A DNA stretch of 64,000 bases from Embleya sp049739465. Its GTDB lineage: Bacteria > Actinomycetota > Actinomycetes > Streptomycetales > Streptomycetaceae. Positions 18,556 through 27,697 of this stretch are shown piece by piece. The DNA is taken from NCBI RefSeq assembly GCF_049739465.1, contig NZ_JBMHHY010000019.1:1-64000 (forward strand), read 5' to 3'. A program made the translations under genes and the position numbers. A model generated the notes under the pieces. It did no database searches. It was given only the letters and a program-made list of their open reading frames with translations, and was not told the origin of the DNA. How positions within the stretch are numbered: the first letter of the stretch is position 1; each line of letters begins with the position of its first letter.

Positions 18556-19515
18556 CACGGCCGGGGCCTTGGCGCCGAGAGGTTCCCCCTGTTCGTGCCC
18601 AGGCCCGGGCCGCGTCGGGCGGTCCGGGCCCCCGCCGGCCGGACCGGTAGGCACCGATCGGGCACGGCCCGGGTGGGAATGCTCGTCCACTCTTGTACGG
18701 CCTGCCGGTGGCAGAGTCGGGTCGGTCGGAACGTCGGCGTGGCCCGGCGTCCGGCCTCGCCGGCCCGGAAGCGACAGGACCCGGTGCCGGTCCGGAGGAG
18801 TGTGCAGCGGTGATCCGGACGCCGGACCGGGCCACCACGCCGACCGGCGAGGAGAGGCGCACCGAGGGTCTGCACGTCGGCGACGCCGACCTTGCCCGCA
18901 CGTCGCCGCCGAGTTCGCCCACACCGTCCACGGCCGCTACCGCTTCGCGCTACCCGCCGAGGTCGCCGACGGTCGCCTGCGGCGCACCTGCAAGCCTTCC
19001 GACGCCGACACCGACCCCGCGTTGACGTTGGCGTAGAAGATCACGCGTTGGGGATAGGCCGCCCCTCCCGAAGAAGAGGCAAAGCAGGCAACGGTGTTGC
19101 GGCAGTGGACGTCGGTCGACAACGCCGACGGCGACCTACCGGCTCTCGGCCACGTCGTCGTCGAGTCGCAATCCGCGAACGCGGTGACGGGCCGGGTGAC
19201 GGGCTGCGGCAGGTTCGACGTCCGCGGTGCCGTAGGGCTCGACGGTCGAGGCCACGTCGGTGCGCGCCTCGAACGTTTCGTGAACCTGCCGGACGACGGG
19301 TCGAAGCCGGGTTCGGACCCGGCGGAGCAAGACGATGCGGGACCTGTGGCGCCCGGCGCTCGAACGGCGCCGCGCTCTCCCTCGCGCCGGAACGCGTGAC
19401 GGCGAATTGCTCCCGGTACGCCGGGCCCGACCCTGTACCGGTGCGTGCCGTGGTCCCACTGTGGGACTGCGGGCTTCGTGGTCCGCGTCGTACGCCCTCC
19501 GTAAGGAGAACGGTC
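18556..19515. other. Gene-poor stretch upstream of a secreted protein
   Basis: About 960 bases of high-GC DNA. Open frames exist on both strands but none shows a recognisable family; a minus-strand segment (about 19050-19330) reads gene-like without a clear start. The promoter of the secreted protein at 19516 must lie at its right end. Confidence 0.35.
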
Positions 19516-20088
19516 ATGCCCGCACCTCGCACCGTCGTTCCACAGGGATCTCGTCGCCCGCTCGCCGCGCTCGCCGTCGTCGTCACGCTCGCTTCGGCGG
19601 GAGCGGTGATCGCGCCGGCGTCCGCGTCCGCCTCGCCCGTCGACATCACCTGCCTGACGGGCAACCGGCACACGGCCTACACACCGCCGCTGACGAACAC
19701 CCCGAAGCCGGAGGCACTCGCCATCTCCGACAACTACAGCTGTATCTCCCTGCTGAGCGGCGTCAGCAGCGGATCGAGCAGCCTCGCGGTCGAGCTCCCC
19801 TCGTCCAGTTGCCTCCTCGAACTCACCTTCCTGACCTCCCTGCCGGTCGCGTACCACTGGAACACCGGGCAGTCGAGCACCATCACCTACGCCACCAGCA
19901 ACGCCGTCCGCGCGGCCGACGGCACCGTCACCACCACCAGCGTGGGGGCCGTCACCGCCGGTCTGGGGTCGGGGCAGGCGGCAACGCTGATCACCGTCGA
20001 ACCCGCGCTGAACCCGATTGCCTGCGCCACCACCGGACTGAGCGACACCAACAGCCTCGCGGTGAGCCTCGTCATCGCACCGGTGTGA
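19516..20088 (+). CDS. Secreted hypothetical protein
   Basis: 190-residue exported protein. ATG 19516 follows AAGGAG with 7-base spacing. Residues 1-45 form a Sec signal peptide: basic start with SRRPLAALAVVV, hydrophobic core and an Ala-rich cleavage area (PASASASP). The mature part begins VDITCLTGNRHTAYTPPLT and has Cys pairs, Ser/Thr-rich strands (SSGSSSLAVELPSSSCLLEL) and a beta-sandwich look. Similar secreted proteins of unknown role are common in streptomycetes. Monocistronic. Confidence 0.82.
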   Translation: MPAPRTVVPQGSRRPLAALAVVVTLASAGAVIAPASASASPVDITCLTGNRHTAYTPPLTNTPKPEALAISDNYSCISLLSGVSSGSSSLAVELPSSSCLLELTFLTSLPVAYHWNTGQSSTITYATSNAVRAADGTVTTTSVGAVTAGLGSGQAATLITVEPALNPIACATTGLSDTNSLAVSLVIAPV

Positions 20089-20974
20089 GCAAAGCGCACC
20101 ACCGCGCACGAGGTGCGAGCACGCGGGAACGGGAATCGTGGTGCCCGTCGCTTCGCGGCCCTGCCGCGACCCGATCGCACCGGGCCCACATCGACCGACC
20201 CGACCGCCGCTCGCGACACGTCGCGATCACCGCGAACCGGCCGCCGCCGACGCCCCCTTGCACCCACGCGCGCGAGAATTCGCCACACCACCCGACGAAT
20301 ATCGCCGGTCTACCCGACCCCGGGTGCGCCGGCGGCATTCGGTACGCGGCACCGCCGGCGACACTCCACCCACGGCCGCCGGGACCCGGGCACGTCCCGA
20401 CCCGCACCCCGCCCGCCCACGTCCGGCAGTTCCCGGAACAGCTCACCACGCGCGGCCGAACGCCCGACGCCGACGACCCACGCCATCCCCACTCGGCGCA
20501 ACGCGCCGCCCGCTCCGGGCCGTTCGCCGGCGCATTCCCCGTCATCGCCGTCGCCGTCACCCGCCGGGAAGCCGCCACCGGCCGTCGGCGTCAGGCGCCC
20601 GCATGTTCACCCCGGGCGCGGTGCCATGGCCAGTCGAGCGCCGATCCCCCGCAGCGGGGCCGAGCTTGGCCATCGCGTCGTGCCCGGCGTCCACCGGGTG
20701 GACGTGGACGGTAGCACTGACGCAGCGGCTCCAGTCCTGCGCGGTCCGCCTCGGCGCCGCCCTCGGCGCTCCAGATCGCCAAGGTGCGGTACCCGAGTTC
20801 GCGCGGGTGCCGCAGGGCCGGAGCACCGGCTCCGGCGAGGCGGGTGTCGGGGACGCCGGTGCGCCGTACCTGGTTCGGTCGACGGCCTCCTGCGAAGCGT
20901 TCGCGCAGGTCCGGGAGCCCGGTGAGGTCCGTCCCCCGGTGCCATCGGGGTGCGGCGGAGACCGGGTACGGGCG
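20089..20974. other. Gene-poor stretch
   Basis: About 890 bases, extremely rich in G+C, with many overlapping open frames and no recognisable gene. The minus strand next to the NRPS fragment may be further decayed coding sequence. Confidence 0.35.
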
Positions 20975-21265
20975 GTCCGGGAGGACGATCGGCACGCCGG
21001 CCGGCCAGGAGACCGTGCTATCGCCGGTGGACAGGGCGAGGGCCGGGCGGGCATCGGCGAGGATGCGAGCCACTCGTTCGGCCGGGGGCGCCGGGTCCGG
21101 GGGAAGGTGGGCCGCCCCCGACTTCGGGACCGCCGGCAGGGCCATCGGCAGGTCGGCCGTCCGTGGCGGTGCGACCGCGACGATGTCCTCGGGTCCCACC
21201 CCGCGCTCGACCGACAGCGCGGCCGGCCGGTTCGCCCGCGAGTTCGACTCCCCGTAGGTCGTCTC
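20975..21265 (-). pseudogene. NRPS adenylation-domain fragment
   Basis: About 97 codons read TYGESNSRANRPAALSVERG, VGPEDIVAVAPPRTADLPMA, LPAVPKSGAAHLPPDPAPPA, ERVARILADARPALAL. This matches core motifs A1-A2 of non-ribosomal peptide synthetase adenylation domains (LTYxELNxRAN, LKAGAAYLPVDP), with many key residues changed. No A3-A10 motifs, carrier or condensation domains follow. It is a relic of a lost synthetase or a recombination scar. Confidence 0.7.
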
Positions 21266-21587
21266 CTGTCCTGTGTACGGCACCGCCACCGTGCCGGTGC
21301 GCGTGATGCCCGGGTCTCGAAGGCTTCCGGGAACGACGGCGGGTGCGGCACGGGGGCACCGTCCTCGTTCGCCGGCTGCGGCGGGTGGTGGATTCGGACC
21401 CGATCCGGAGGCCGCGGGCTGCGAGGAGAATTCGGGGCCGGCATCGAGGTATGGCCTCCGGGCACCCGCGAACTCCCGCCCGGTGCCACCGAAGCGGTGG
21501 CACCGGGCGGGGGGGTCGTCCTCGCGCTTTCCGCCCTCGCGCACCCCGTCCGGCGGTGTCGTCCGGGATGATCGGGCCGGTCCGGGC

Positions 21588-22469
21588 CTACACCGCGCCG
21601 GTCGCGACCAGCAGGAAGGGCATCCGGTGGTGGGAGTTGGAGTAGTCGCCCTGGGTGTCCGTGCCGGAGGGGACGTAGATCCCGCCGCTTCCGTAGTGCC
21701 CGAACGGGGCTCCCGACTGTGCCTGGAAGGGGATGTCGACGGTGGTGGCCACGCCTGCGCCCAGCGATCCGATTCCGGCGGGCAGTTGCAGTTGGTAGAC
21801 GGAGGGGATCGCCGGATCGTTGTTCTCGTACAGCGCGGAGAAGCCCGGCGGGCGACCCGAGGAGGGCACGCGGGTGTAGAAGGGTGTCGAGAACGTGAAG
21901 TAGGAGACGCTGTGGGTGCCGCTGAGCAGGCTGCCGGCCCCGTTGTAGAAGAGGAACGGGATTTCCTGCGCGCTGCCGCCGATGACGAGTGGGACCTCGT
22001 GGTGGACGTAGTACAGGTTCACCGATCCCGGGGTCGGGCTGTTCACGCTCTGTCGGACCGTATAGACGGGCCAGGAGTTCCGGGTGAGGTCGGAGTCGAC
22101 ATCCACGGTGTTGCCCGCGTCGGTCGTGAAGACCGCGCGGCCGGCCGCGGGCGAGGTCGGGGCATTGGCGTCCAGTTTCAGGCTCACCGTGATGGCGACA
22201 CTGCTGCCGGCGGCGATGCCGCTGAAAGCGACCTTGATGATCGACGGGACGGCCGCGGCTGTGTTCTGGTACAGCCAGCTCGATGTCCCGCCCGTGACGG
22301 TGGGCAGTGTCGGGACATTGACGTAGAACGGCGTGATGAACTTGAAGGAAACGGACCCGGTGGCGTTGTCCGGACCGAAATTCCCACAGGTCACGACCAT
22401 GGATCCGTTGCCGGAGGAGTCGAACTGTCCCATCTTCACGTTGCAGTACAGGTTGACATTGTTGGTCAT
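21588..22469 (-). CDS. Hypothetical protein with two tandem beta-sandwich domains
   Basis: 293 residues, Ser/Thr/Val-rich, with no signal peptide or membrane segment although the fold looks like that of exported adhesive proteins. Two related halves are visible: residues about 40-105 have FITPFYVNVP, WLYQNTAAAVPSI and AGSSVAITVSL; residues about 200-260 have FSTPFYTRVP, ALYENNDPAIPSVYQL and AGVATTVDIPF. ATG 22469 has only a weak site and lies 7 bases after the stop of a small proline-rich ORF, suggesting translational coupling. No function is recognised. Confidence 0.75.
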   Translation of the reverse strand: MTNNVNLYCNVKMGQFDSSGNGSMVVTCGNFGPDNATGSVSFKFITPFYVNVPTLPTVTGGTSSWLYQNTAAAVPSIIKVAFSGIAAGSSVAITVSLKLDANAPTSPAAGRAVFTTDAGNTVDVDSDLTRNSWPVYTVRQSVNSPTPGSVNLYYVHHEVPLVIGGSAQEIPFLFYNGAGSLLSGTHSVSYFTFSTPFYTRVPSSGRPPGFSALYENNDPAIPSVYQLQLPAGIGSLGAGVATTVDIPFQAQSGAPFGHYGSGGIYVPSGTDTQGDYSNSHHRMPFLLVATGAV

Positions 22470-22476
22470 CGCGAGC

Positions 22477-22644
22477 TCACAATCCGGTCGATGGTGGGGG
22501 AGGTGGCGGTGGTGGTCGTCGATCCGACGACGCCCGGGGTGGTGCTCCGCCGCCGGGGGCGGCTTCGGGCACCGAGTGCCTCGTGATGGCTTCGGGCGGG
22601 TCGGACGAGTGTCCGATCCCCGCGCCGGTGTCGGGCTCTTTCAT
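22477..22644 (-). CDS. Small proline-rich ORF, 55 aa
   Basis: ATG 22644 is preceded by a near-perfect AAAGGAG with 6-base spacing. The peptide opens MKEPDTGAGIGHSSDPPEA, is rich in Pro, Gly and Ser, and ends with eight prolines and STGL. No signal peptide, cysteine pattern or known precursor motif. It stops 7 bases before the downstream two-domain protein, so it may couple translation of that gene or encode a small partner. The strong ribosome-binding site is the main evidence. Confidence 0.5.
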   Translation of the reverse strand: MKEPDTGAGIGHSSDPPEAITRHSVPEAAPGGGAPPRASSDRRPPPPPPPPSTGL

Positions 22645-23760
22645 TCGAGACTCCTTTGCCGGAAAATCCATATGAATCCATGATGACGACAATCGCCGAC
22701 CGGTCGCTTCGCGCATCCGCAGACCACAGGGGTCGCGATGGTATCGACCCACCACTCCTGCACCGGAAGATGAAAAGAATCATCGGGCAGGGCTGCCGAA
22801 ATACGCCCGTCGTCTCCGGATGCGGATCATTCCCACGCACCGTTGTTTGTTCCATCATCGAAGCTAGCACCCAACGCCCGGAGGCGATACGGCGCGGGGT
22901 GAAAGAACGCCGATCATGTGCACTTCCTACAATGGATCATAAATCCCGCCCGGATGACGGGAAGAATATGGACACATCCGGCGGAATAAAAATGGAAATA
23001 GACATCGGAAATAAAGGTGCACATCTTTCCGGTGAGGCTCTGCGCATCGCAAGGGGAAATTGACCGCAGGAGGGGCGCAAGAGGTCGGGTAATGATATGG
23101 CACGATTCTCTCGAGTCGGGCCGGGGTGAACCGAACCGGAGGAATCGAATTCGAGAGGGCATCGACGGGAAGGCAACCGGGCTCCGTATTCAGGGCGTCG
23201 CCCGACGCCTGCCCGGACCGCATCGGGCGGATGGTCGCCCGGGTCCCGGCGGCCGGTGTACCGCCGCCGGACGTTGCCGAAGTACGCCGTCGTCAGGCGG
23301 CGTTCATGCGGCAGGCGCGGGAGTCGGGCGAACAATGGGCGCGGCTTCGTCGCCGCCGGAGTCGGCGGCCCGCTCGGGCGCGGGTGACGAGTTCGAGCGG
23401 GCGACGAGTTCGAGCTGTACCGCGGAGGCGTTGCCGTGCCGGTACGCCGGCAACACCCGGATGGGTGGGCTGATCTCGAACCGGTCGCCGCGGCGGGCGC
23501 CCGGTGTGTGTGGCGGTGGCGGCCGGCCGGCCGGCGCCAGACGGTGCGGTCGGAGACATTCGGGCACTGCGCCGTGGTGCGGACGTGTACGCGGCTGAGG
23601 CGGTGTTCGGGAAGACGCCACAGTGCGGCCGGCCGGGTGGCGTCGGTGACGTCCCAGCCGTAGAGCCGTCGGACCGCGGCTCGCTGGTTCTCCGGTTCGC
23701 CAGGCGGCTCTCGCGGTGACGTCGGGTCCGGTTTCGTGGGTGTCGGCGATGGGATGTGGG
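22645..23760. other. Low-GC intergenic island, about 1.1 kb
   Basis: 22645-23110 is clearly poorer in G+C than the rest of the window, with AT-rich stretches such as 22920-23065. One plus-strand frame there (from ATG 22931 to TGA 23063, 43 codons) has no recognisable product. It includes the promoter of the minus-strand pair at 21588-22644. 23110-23760 returns to high GC; a minus-strand segment (23310-23720) reads gene-like in two frames (RLYGWDVTDATRPAALW and GDRFEISPPIRVLPAYRHG) but no family was recognised. Confidence 0.4.
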
Positions 23761-24010
23761 ATGCGGCTCGTCGGACCGAGGGTCGTGTTGCGTGAGCTCG
23801 AACTGTCGGACGTCGGCGACGTCTTCGGGATCTACAGCAACGATCGGGTGCTCACGTTCCGCTCGCGGGACAAGCCCACGCGCGAGGAGGTGCGCTCCAT
23901 GGTCGGGGACGGGGTCGACCGCGCCGGGCGGGAAGCGCGTCTCGAGTACTTCGTGGCGATCACCTTCGTCGACGACCGTCCGGCGTCCGCCCGGCTTCGG
24001 GCCGGTCGTG
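23761..24010 (+). pseudogene. GNAT acetyltransferase, N-terminal fragment
   Basis: Reads MRLVGPRVVLRELELSDVGD, VFGIYSNDRVLTFRSRDKP, TREEVRSMVGDGVDRAGREA and LEYFVAITFVDDRP, the first two strands and helices of a RimJ/RimL-type GNAT protein. It loses homology after about 24000 and ends shortly after without the acetyl-CoA-binding motif A. Truncated gene. Confidence 0.65.
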
Positions 24011-24849
24011 GCACGACGCGGCCCGGCACCGCCGGCAGGTGGGGATGATCTCCGCCGGCCACCCCATCCCGGCCCTCCCCGACCTGTGCGGCCCCACCCC
24101 GGTCACGGCCGGCGACGAGCGGGAGACGTTCGTGCGCGCCGCGGACGGCGGCATCACCTATGCCTCCAACCGGGTCGACTTCGCCTCGGCCGGCGTGTCG
24201 CCGGCCGGCTCCCTCGCCGGCACCGGGCTCGTCCGGCCCTCTCCCGAGCGGATCCTTCGCCGCGCCGGCGCCGTGGGCGCTGCCGTCGCACCGGCTGCCC
24301 GGCCACAACCGCTCGGCCCTTCCGGCGGACAGTGCCCGGGAGCTCAAGTCCGGGGTGTTCCCGACGCGGGAGGCCATCGCCGCCGCCTCCGGCGACCGGG
24401 CCCAGGCACAGCCACGGGCACGGATCGACGCGTGGAGCACCCGCGGGCCCCTGCGCCCCGGGCAGGTCACTCAGCTGCCTCGACCGCCCACGGGTCGAGT
24501 TCCACCCCATCGCCGAAGCGGCGCAGCAGTACACCTGCCGGCGCCGCGGCAGCAGCAACACGCCGGAGCAACCGCGGTGGAAGCCGGCCCGCAACGAACC
24601 CACCCGGTTCCGTGAACCGCACCCGGCGATCACCGGGTCGATCGCGCGCGACGGCTACCACGACCTGCCCGCCACCCGGTTCCACCCGGTTCCACCGCTC
24701 GAAGGCCCGGACCGGACCCCGCCTTGTCACCGAGGAGTCCGAACCGGTCCAAGACGGCAAACCCGTCGTGGAGTCCGACCTCGCCGCGACGACCGTCGAG
24801 AGACTCCTCCCGGGCGAGTCCAAGAAGAACGACAACCCAGGCCATTGGC
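24011..24849. other. Degraded region
   Basis: Contains coding-like plus-strand blocks in different frames (FVRAADGGITYASNRVDFAS at about 24130; NRSALPADSARELKSGVFPT at about 24320; GDRAQAQPRARIDAWSTRG at about 24390) that were not assigned to a family. Most likely one or more decayed genes. Confidence 0.35.
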
Positions 24850-24975
24850 CTGGGCAAGGACGTCCTCCTGCGTCTCATCAGCGCCCTGCCCGACCCGGAG
24901 CCCGGCGAAGTACGAGTCCTGGGTGTGGACGACTTCGCACTCCGCAAGGGGCACAACTACGGGACCGTCCGACGC
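24850..24975 (+). pseudogene. ISL3-family transposase, internal fragment
   Basis: About 42 codons read LGKDVLLRLISALPDPEPGE, VRVLGVDDFALRKGHNYGTV, the start of the ISL3 DDE catalytic domain (VLGVDDFALRKG includes the first Asp). Nothing of the flanking transposase is recognisable. Confidence 0.7.
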
Positions 24976-25029
24976 CCGCGAGTTCACGGAAACTGAAGGG
25001 TCTTCGGGGGGAACCCGAGGGTCCGTCGA

Positions 25030-25231
25030 TGTGCTGTGTGGTAGTGGGCCCTCGGGTTCGCCGTTCCGGGAGTTGGCGGGCCGAGTTGGCGTAACGGATC
25101 GCGGTCTTTTCGTCCAGGCCGAAGACCTCGGCGAGGTGGAGCGGGTCGGGAGCACTTCTTCGCGGCGGGCGAACCGGCGGGAGACGCGGGCTGAGCCGCA
25201 GGCGGGCGAGCGGGCCTGCGTGGACTTGCAC
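25030..25231 (-). pseudogene. Integrase/recombinase C-terminal fragment
   Basis: The block APDPLHLAEVFGLDEKTAIR-YANSARQL (25153-25069) matches the conserved tail of actinobacterial integrase-like proteins (PLHLAxVFGLxxKTAIRYAxSAR). The catalytic part is missing; flanking sequence is degenerate. It adjoins an ISL3 fragment and overlaps one copy of a dispersed repeat. Confidence 0.5.
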
Positions 25232-25275
25232 GGGGTTCTTCCCGCCGTTCCCCTTGGACTCGTAGGTTCAAAGCC
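25163..25275. repeat. Dispersed repeat, copy C (partner at 56461-56575)
   Basis: About 110 bp shared, same orientation, with 56461-56575: both contain GGGCGAACCGGCGGGAGAC, GCGGGCCTGCGTGGACTTG and GGACTCGTAG. Each copy lies about 190 bp upstream of a small secreted-protein gene (25464 and 56766). Confidence 0.55.
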
Positions 25276-25463
25276 GGGACACCCCCCGCGAACGACCGCG
25301 CTTCGGCATGCTCGTCGACAGGACGCACTCCCGCGCTCACCGGGCCACCCTGGTGGGGGCCGGAGGGGCCCACTGCGTCCGCATGGCACAAGCATGGCCG
25401 CGTTGGCGATTCGGGCGGTTCCGCAAGCAGGGCAGTCCGCCCCGGAGTCGAGAGAGGGAAACA

Positions 25464-25880
25464 ATGAGGAAGATCGACATCAAGCGGAAGGGCACGGTCC
25501 GCCGGGCCGCCGTGACGGCGGCTGTGTTGGCCCTGGCGGCCGGTGGGGTCGGTATCTCGGCAGGCTCCGCCGCAGCGTATAGCGGCTGGTACCAACTCAA
25601 CTCTCACCCCACTGGTAATGGTGTGGGCGTGTACAACTCCCAGTGGGGCACCGCCAAGGTCGGCTACTACGACCTGGTGTCGGCCTCGTGGTCCGGGGAC
25701 AGGATCCACCCTGTCTGCTGGATAAGAGGCGCGGACATCGACAGCGCCGGGAATGTGTGGTACAGGCTCGACGCCGCGCAAAAGACGAACGTCGACCCCT
25801 ACTACGGCCGCACGTACGTCTACGGCGCCTACGCAGACGGCAACTGGCTCTTCCACAACAACCAACTGAACGAGTGCTGA
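25464..25880 (+). CDS. Small secreted protein, SH3-like
   Basis: 138 residues. Residues 1-38 are a Sec signal peptide: basic start (MRKIDIKRKGTVRRA), hydrophobic core LAAGGVGISAG and a SAAAY cleavage area. The mature part is rich in Trp, Tyr and Asn, with WYQLNSHPTGNGVGVYNSQ at its start and NVWYRLDAAQ, VYGAYADGNWLFHNNQ later, resembling bacterial SH3-type secreted proteins. Two cysteines could form a disulfide. The GAGGG site lies just upstream of ATG 25464; a good terminator hairpin follows at 25900-25922. Role unknown. Confidence 0.82.
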   Translation: MRKIDIKRKGTVRRAAVTAAVLALAAGGVGISAGSAAAYSGWYQLNSHPTGNGVGVYNSQWGTAKVGYYDLVSASWSGDRIHPVCWIRGADIDSAGNVWYRLDAAQKTNVDPYYGRTYVYGAYADGNWLFHNNQLNEC

Positions 25881-25899
25881 CCACCCACTGATGCAGTTG

Positions 25900-25922
25900 C
25901 CCCGCCCGTTCGCCGGGCGGGG
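25900..25922 (+). terminator. Rho-independent-type terminator hairpin
   Basis: Perfect 9-bp stem CCCCGCCCG / CGGGCGGGG with a 5-base loop, 20 bases after the stop of the small secreted protein gene. Confidence 0.6.
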
Positions 25923-26150
25923 TCTGTACAGCCCGAGGGTCCGACTCTCTCATCGCCCACCGCCGCTGCCCTACGGCTGCCGGATGGAACTCGCCGACAA
26001 CGACGCGTACATCCCGGAGATCGCCTCCCACCGACTCCGGCAACTGCCGCACGGCGGGCGGCAGTCCGTGGCGATCCCGGTGAAGGTCACGCGCACCGCA
26101 CGGTTCGTCGGTCCGGACTACAGCATGGCCGGGAGCGGACCCCGGCTCGG

Positions 26151-26639
26151 TCACACCGGTTCGCTCACCGCTTGCCGGATCCCCCGGAGGTAGGCGGTCT
26201 GCTCCTCCACCCGTCGGTTGCCCGAGCTCGTTCACGCGTGTCCCGCCAGGCTCCGCAACTCCACGGTGCCGCCGTCGACCAGCGTCGGAACCGGCATGCC
26301 GGACGGTGTCGTCGCGTTCGCGGCCGTCCCGGAGCCGATGTCGGCGATCCGGTCCCACGACACCTCCCGGCGGGACGCCATCCCACGACGGACCAGCCCC
26401 TCCGGCGAGATCCGCACCCCGCAGAGGCAGGCCCGCACGACACCCCAGAGCCCGGCGGCGAGGTAGATCACGGCCATGACGCAGTCGCCCACGGAAGGCG
26501 CGGACGACAAGAAGCCGAGTCCGATGAGACAGCCCACCAGGCCACACCCCGGCACGGGTATCCGCCAGGGACTGCGCAGCGTCTCCGGAACGACCGGACG
26601 GCTCGCTCTGCGCTCCACTTCGTTCCGGACCGACGACAC
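26151..26639 (-). pseudogene. Membrane PH-domain protein interrupted by in-frame TGA
   Basis: From GTG 26639 the frame encodes RNEVERRASRPVVPETLRS, two hydrophobic segments (GCGLVGCLIGLGFLSSA and VMAVIYLAAGLWGVVRACL), then a bacterial PH-like region: VRISPEGLVRRGMASRREVS, WDRIADIG and VDGGTVELRSLAGHA. A TGA at 26232-26234 stops it, yet the same frame continues SSGNRRVEEQTAYLRGIRQA to a second stop at 26151, matching how such proteins normally end. A CGA-to-TGA change would explain it. Start choice is uncertain. Function of the family is unknown. Confidence 0.6.
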
Positions 26640-27152
26640 GGACCCGCGAAGGACCCGCGCGGAGTCGCAAGAATCTCCCACAGCGCGAACGCGCGTCACC
26701 GGCTTGTCCTTTCGACGGCATCGACGATCGTCGGTGTCGAACTCGCAAGCGTGCAAGGCGGATGACAGGGCCGCCCACCCCGGAATACGACCCGGCACCC
26801 CGTGTCCGGCCATCCGCCCGAACCCGGGAGCCCCGACCCACCCCGCCGAAGCGGCGCGACGGCACCCGTGTCGAGGGCGAGCCGGGCGCAGCGCACGCGT
26901 CACGACGGCAAGGCCCGTCCGTCACGGAACCGACCTCACGCCGGCAGGGGGAGCACACGCGGCCGCGCCATCCCGTGTTCGGCGGCCGGCCCCGATGGTC
27001 GAGCGATCCGAACATCGGCCCCGCCGGGGCCCGTTCCACAGCCTCGCCGCCCACCGACACCGACGCCGGGAACCTGCACCGAGCCACCGCCGGTAGGCGC
27101 CGCCGCGCGCGTCGACGGGGCGCGCCTACCAGCGGGCCAGAGACGCCGAAGT
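26640..27152. other. Intergenic, nothing recognised
   Basis: About 510 bases of high-GC sequence with no recognisable gene on either strand. Confidence 0.35.
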
Positions 27153-27212
27153 GGATCAGGGCATCGTGAATCAGAGCATCATGGATCAGAGCATCACACT
27201 TCGGAGCATCAC
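27153..27212. repeat. Four 15-bp tandem repeats
   Basis: Units at 27153, 27168, 27183 and 27198, each 15 bp, share the core (G/A)ATCAG(A/G)GCATC (fourth unit is more diverged: ACTTCGGAGCATCAC). The array ends on the stop of the reversed lectin gene at 27209. Confidence 0.7.
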
Positions 27213-27697
27213 ACCAAGGTCATGCTGATCTGCTCCCCCTGCACGGTCCAATGTTGGCGGGGCCCGGAGGGGTCGCAGGACTCCACATTGATTATGCGGG
27301 TCCTCGGGTAGTCGCTTGCCAGACACATGTCGGGGCTCGCGGACAGGTAAATCGACTCGCCACCGATGCCCCAACGCTGCTGGAACCCCGAGTCGCACGA
27401 CGCCAGATAGACGATGCGGGTCCTCGGGTAGTCGCTTGCCAGGCAGATGTCGGAGCTCGCGGACAGGTGGATCGACTCGCCACTGACGCCCCAACGCTGG
27501 CGGGGCCCGGAGTCGCACGACTCCACGTTGACTATGCCGCTCCTCGGGTGGTCGCCGGCCAGGCACATCGTGCCGACGAACGGAACCCCATCGGCAGGTG
27601 CGGTGGCGGCCACGGCAGCCGACGGCAGCGCGGCGGAGGTCAGCGCGAGTGCGACAAAGGCGGCGGGTACAAGGAACTTGCGAGATACGGTAGCCAC
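27209..27697 (-). CDS. Secreted ricin-type beta-trefoil lectin domain protein
   Basis: 162 residues. GTG 27697 follows a GAAGGG site. Signal peptide: SRKFLVPAAFVALALTSAAL with cleavage near AAVAATAP. The mature protein is a triplicated unit of about 40 residues: CLAGDHPRSGIVNVESCDSG, then CLASDYPRTRIVYLASCDSG, then CLASDYPRTRIINVESCD, each followed by QxW (RQRW, QQRW, RQHW), the ricin B-chain QxW signature with conserved Cys pairs. No catalytic domain, so a sugar-binding exported protein. Two repeats are nearly identical in DNA (120-bp period, 27296 and 27416), indicating recent internal duplication or gene conversion. Confidence 0.88.
   Translation of the reverse strand: MATVSRKFLVPAAFVALALTSAALPSAAVAATAPADGVPFVGTMCLAGDHPRSGIVNVESCDSGPRQRWGVSGESIHLSASSDICLASDYPRTRIVYLASCDSGFQQRWGIGGESIYLSASPDMCLASDYPRTRIINVESCDPSGPRQHWTVQGEQISMTLV

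Noticed and set aside
17162..18931. 589-codon minus-strand frame taken as one protein
   Set aside because: Only 17945-18555 looks like a glycosyltransferase; the rest is antisense to or beyond other genes and has no homology-like text.
27153..27490. Possible CRISPR array from regularly spaced repeats
   Set aside because: The 15-bp units have no spacers, and the 120-bp repeats lie inside a coding sequence with ricin-type motifs.
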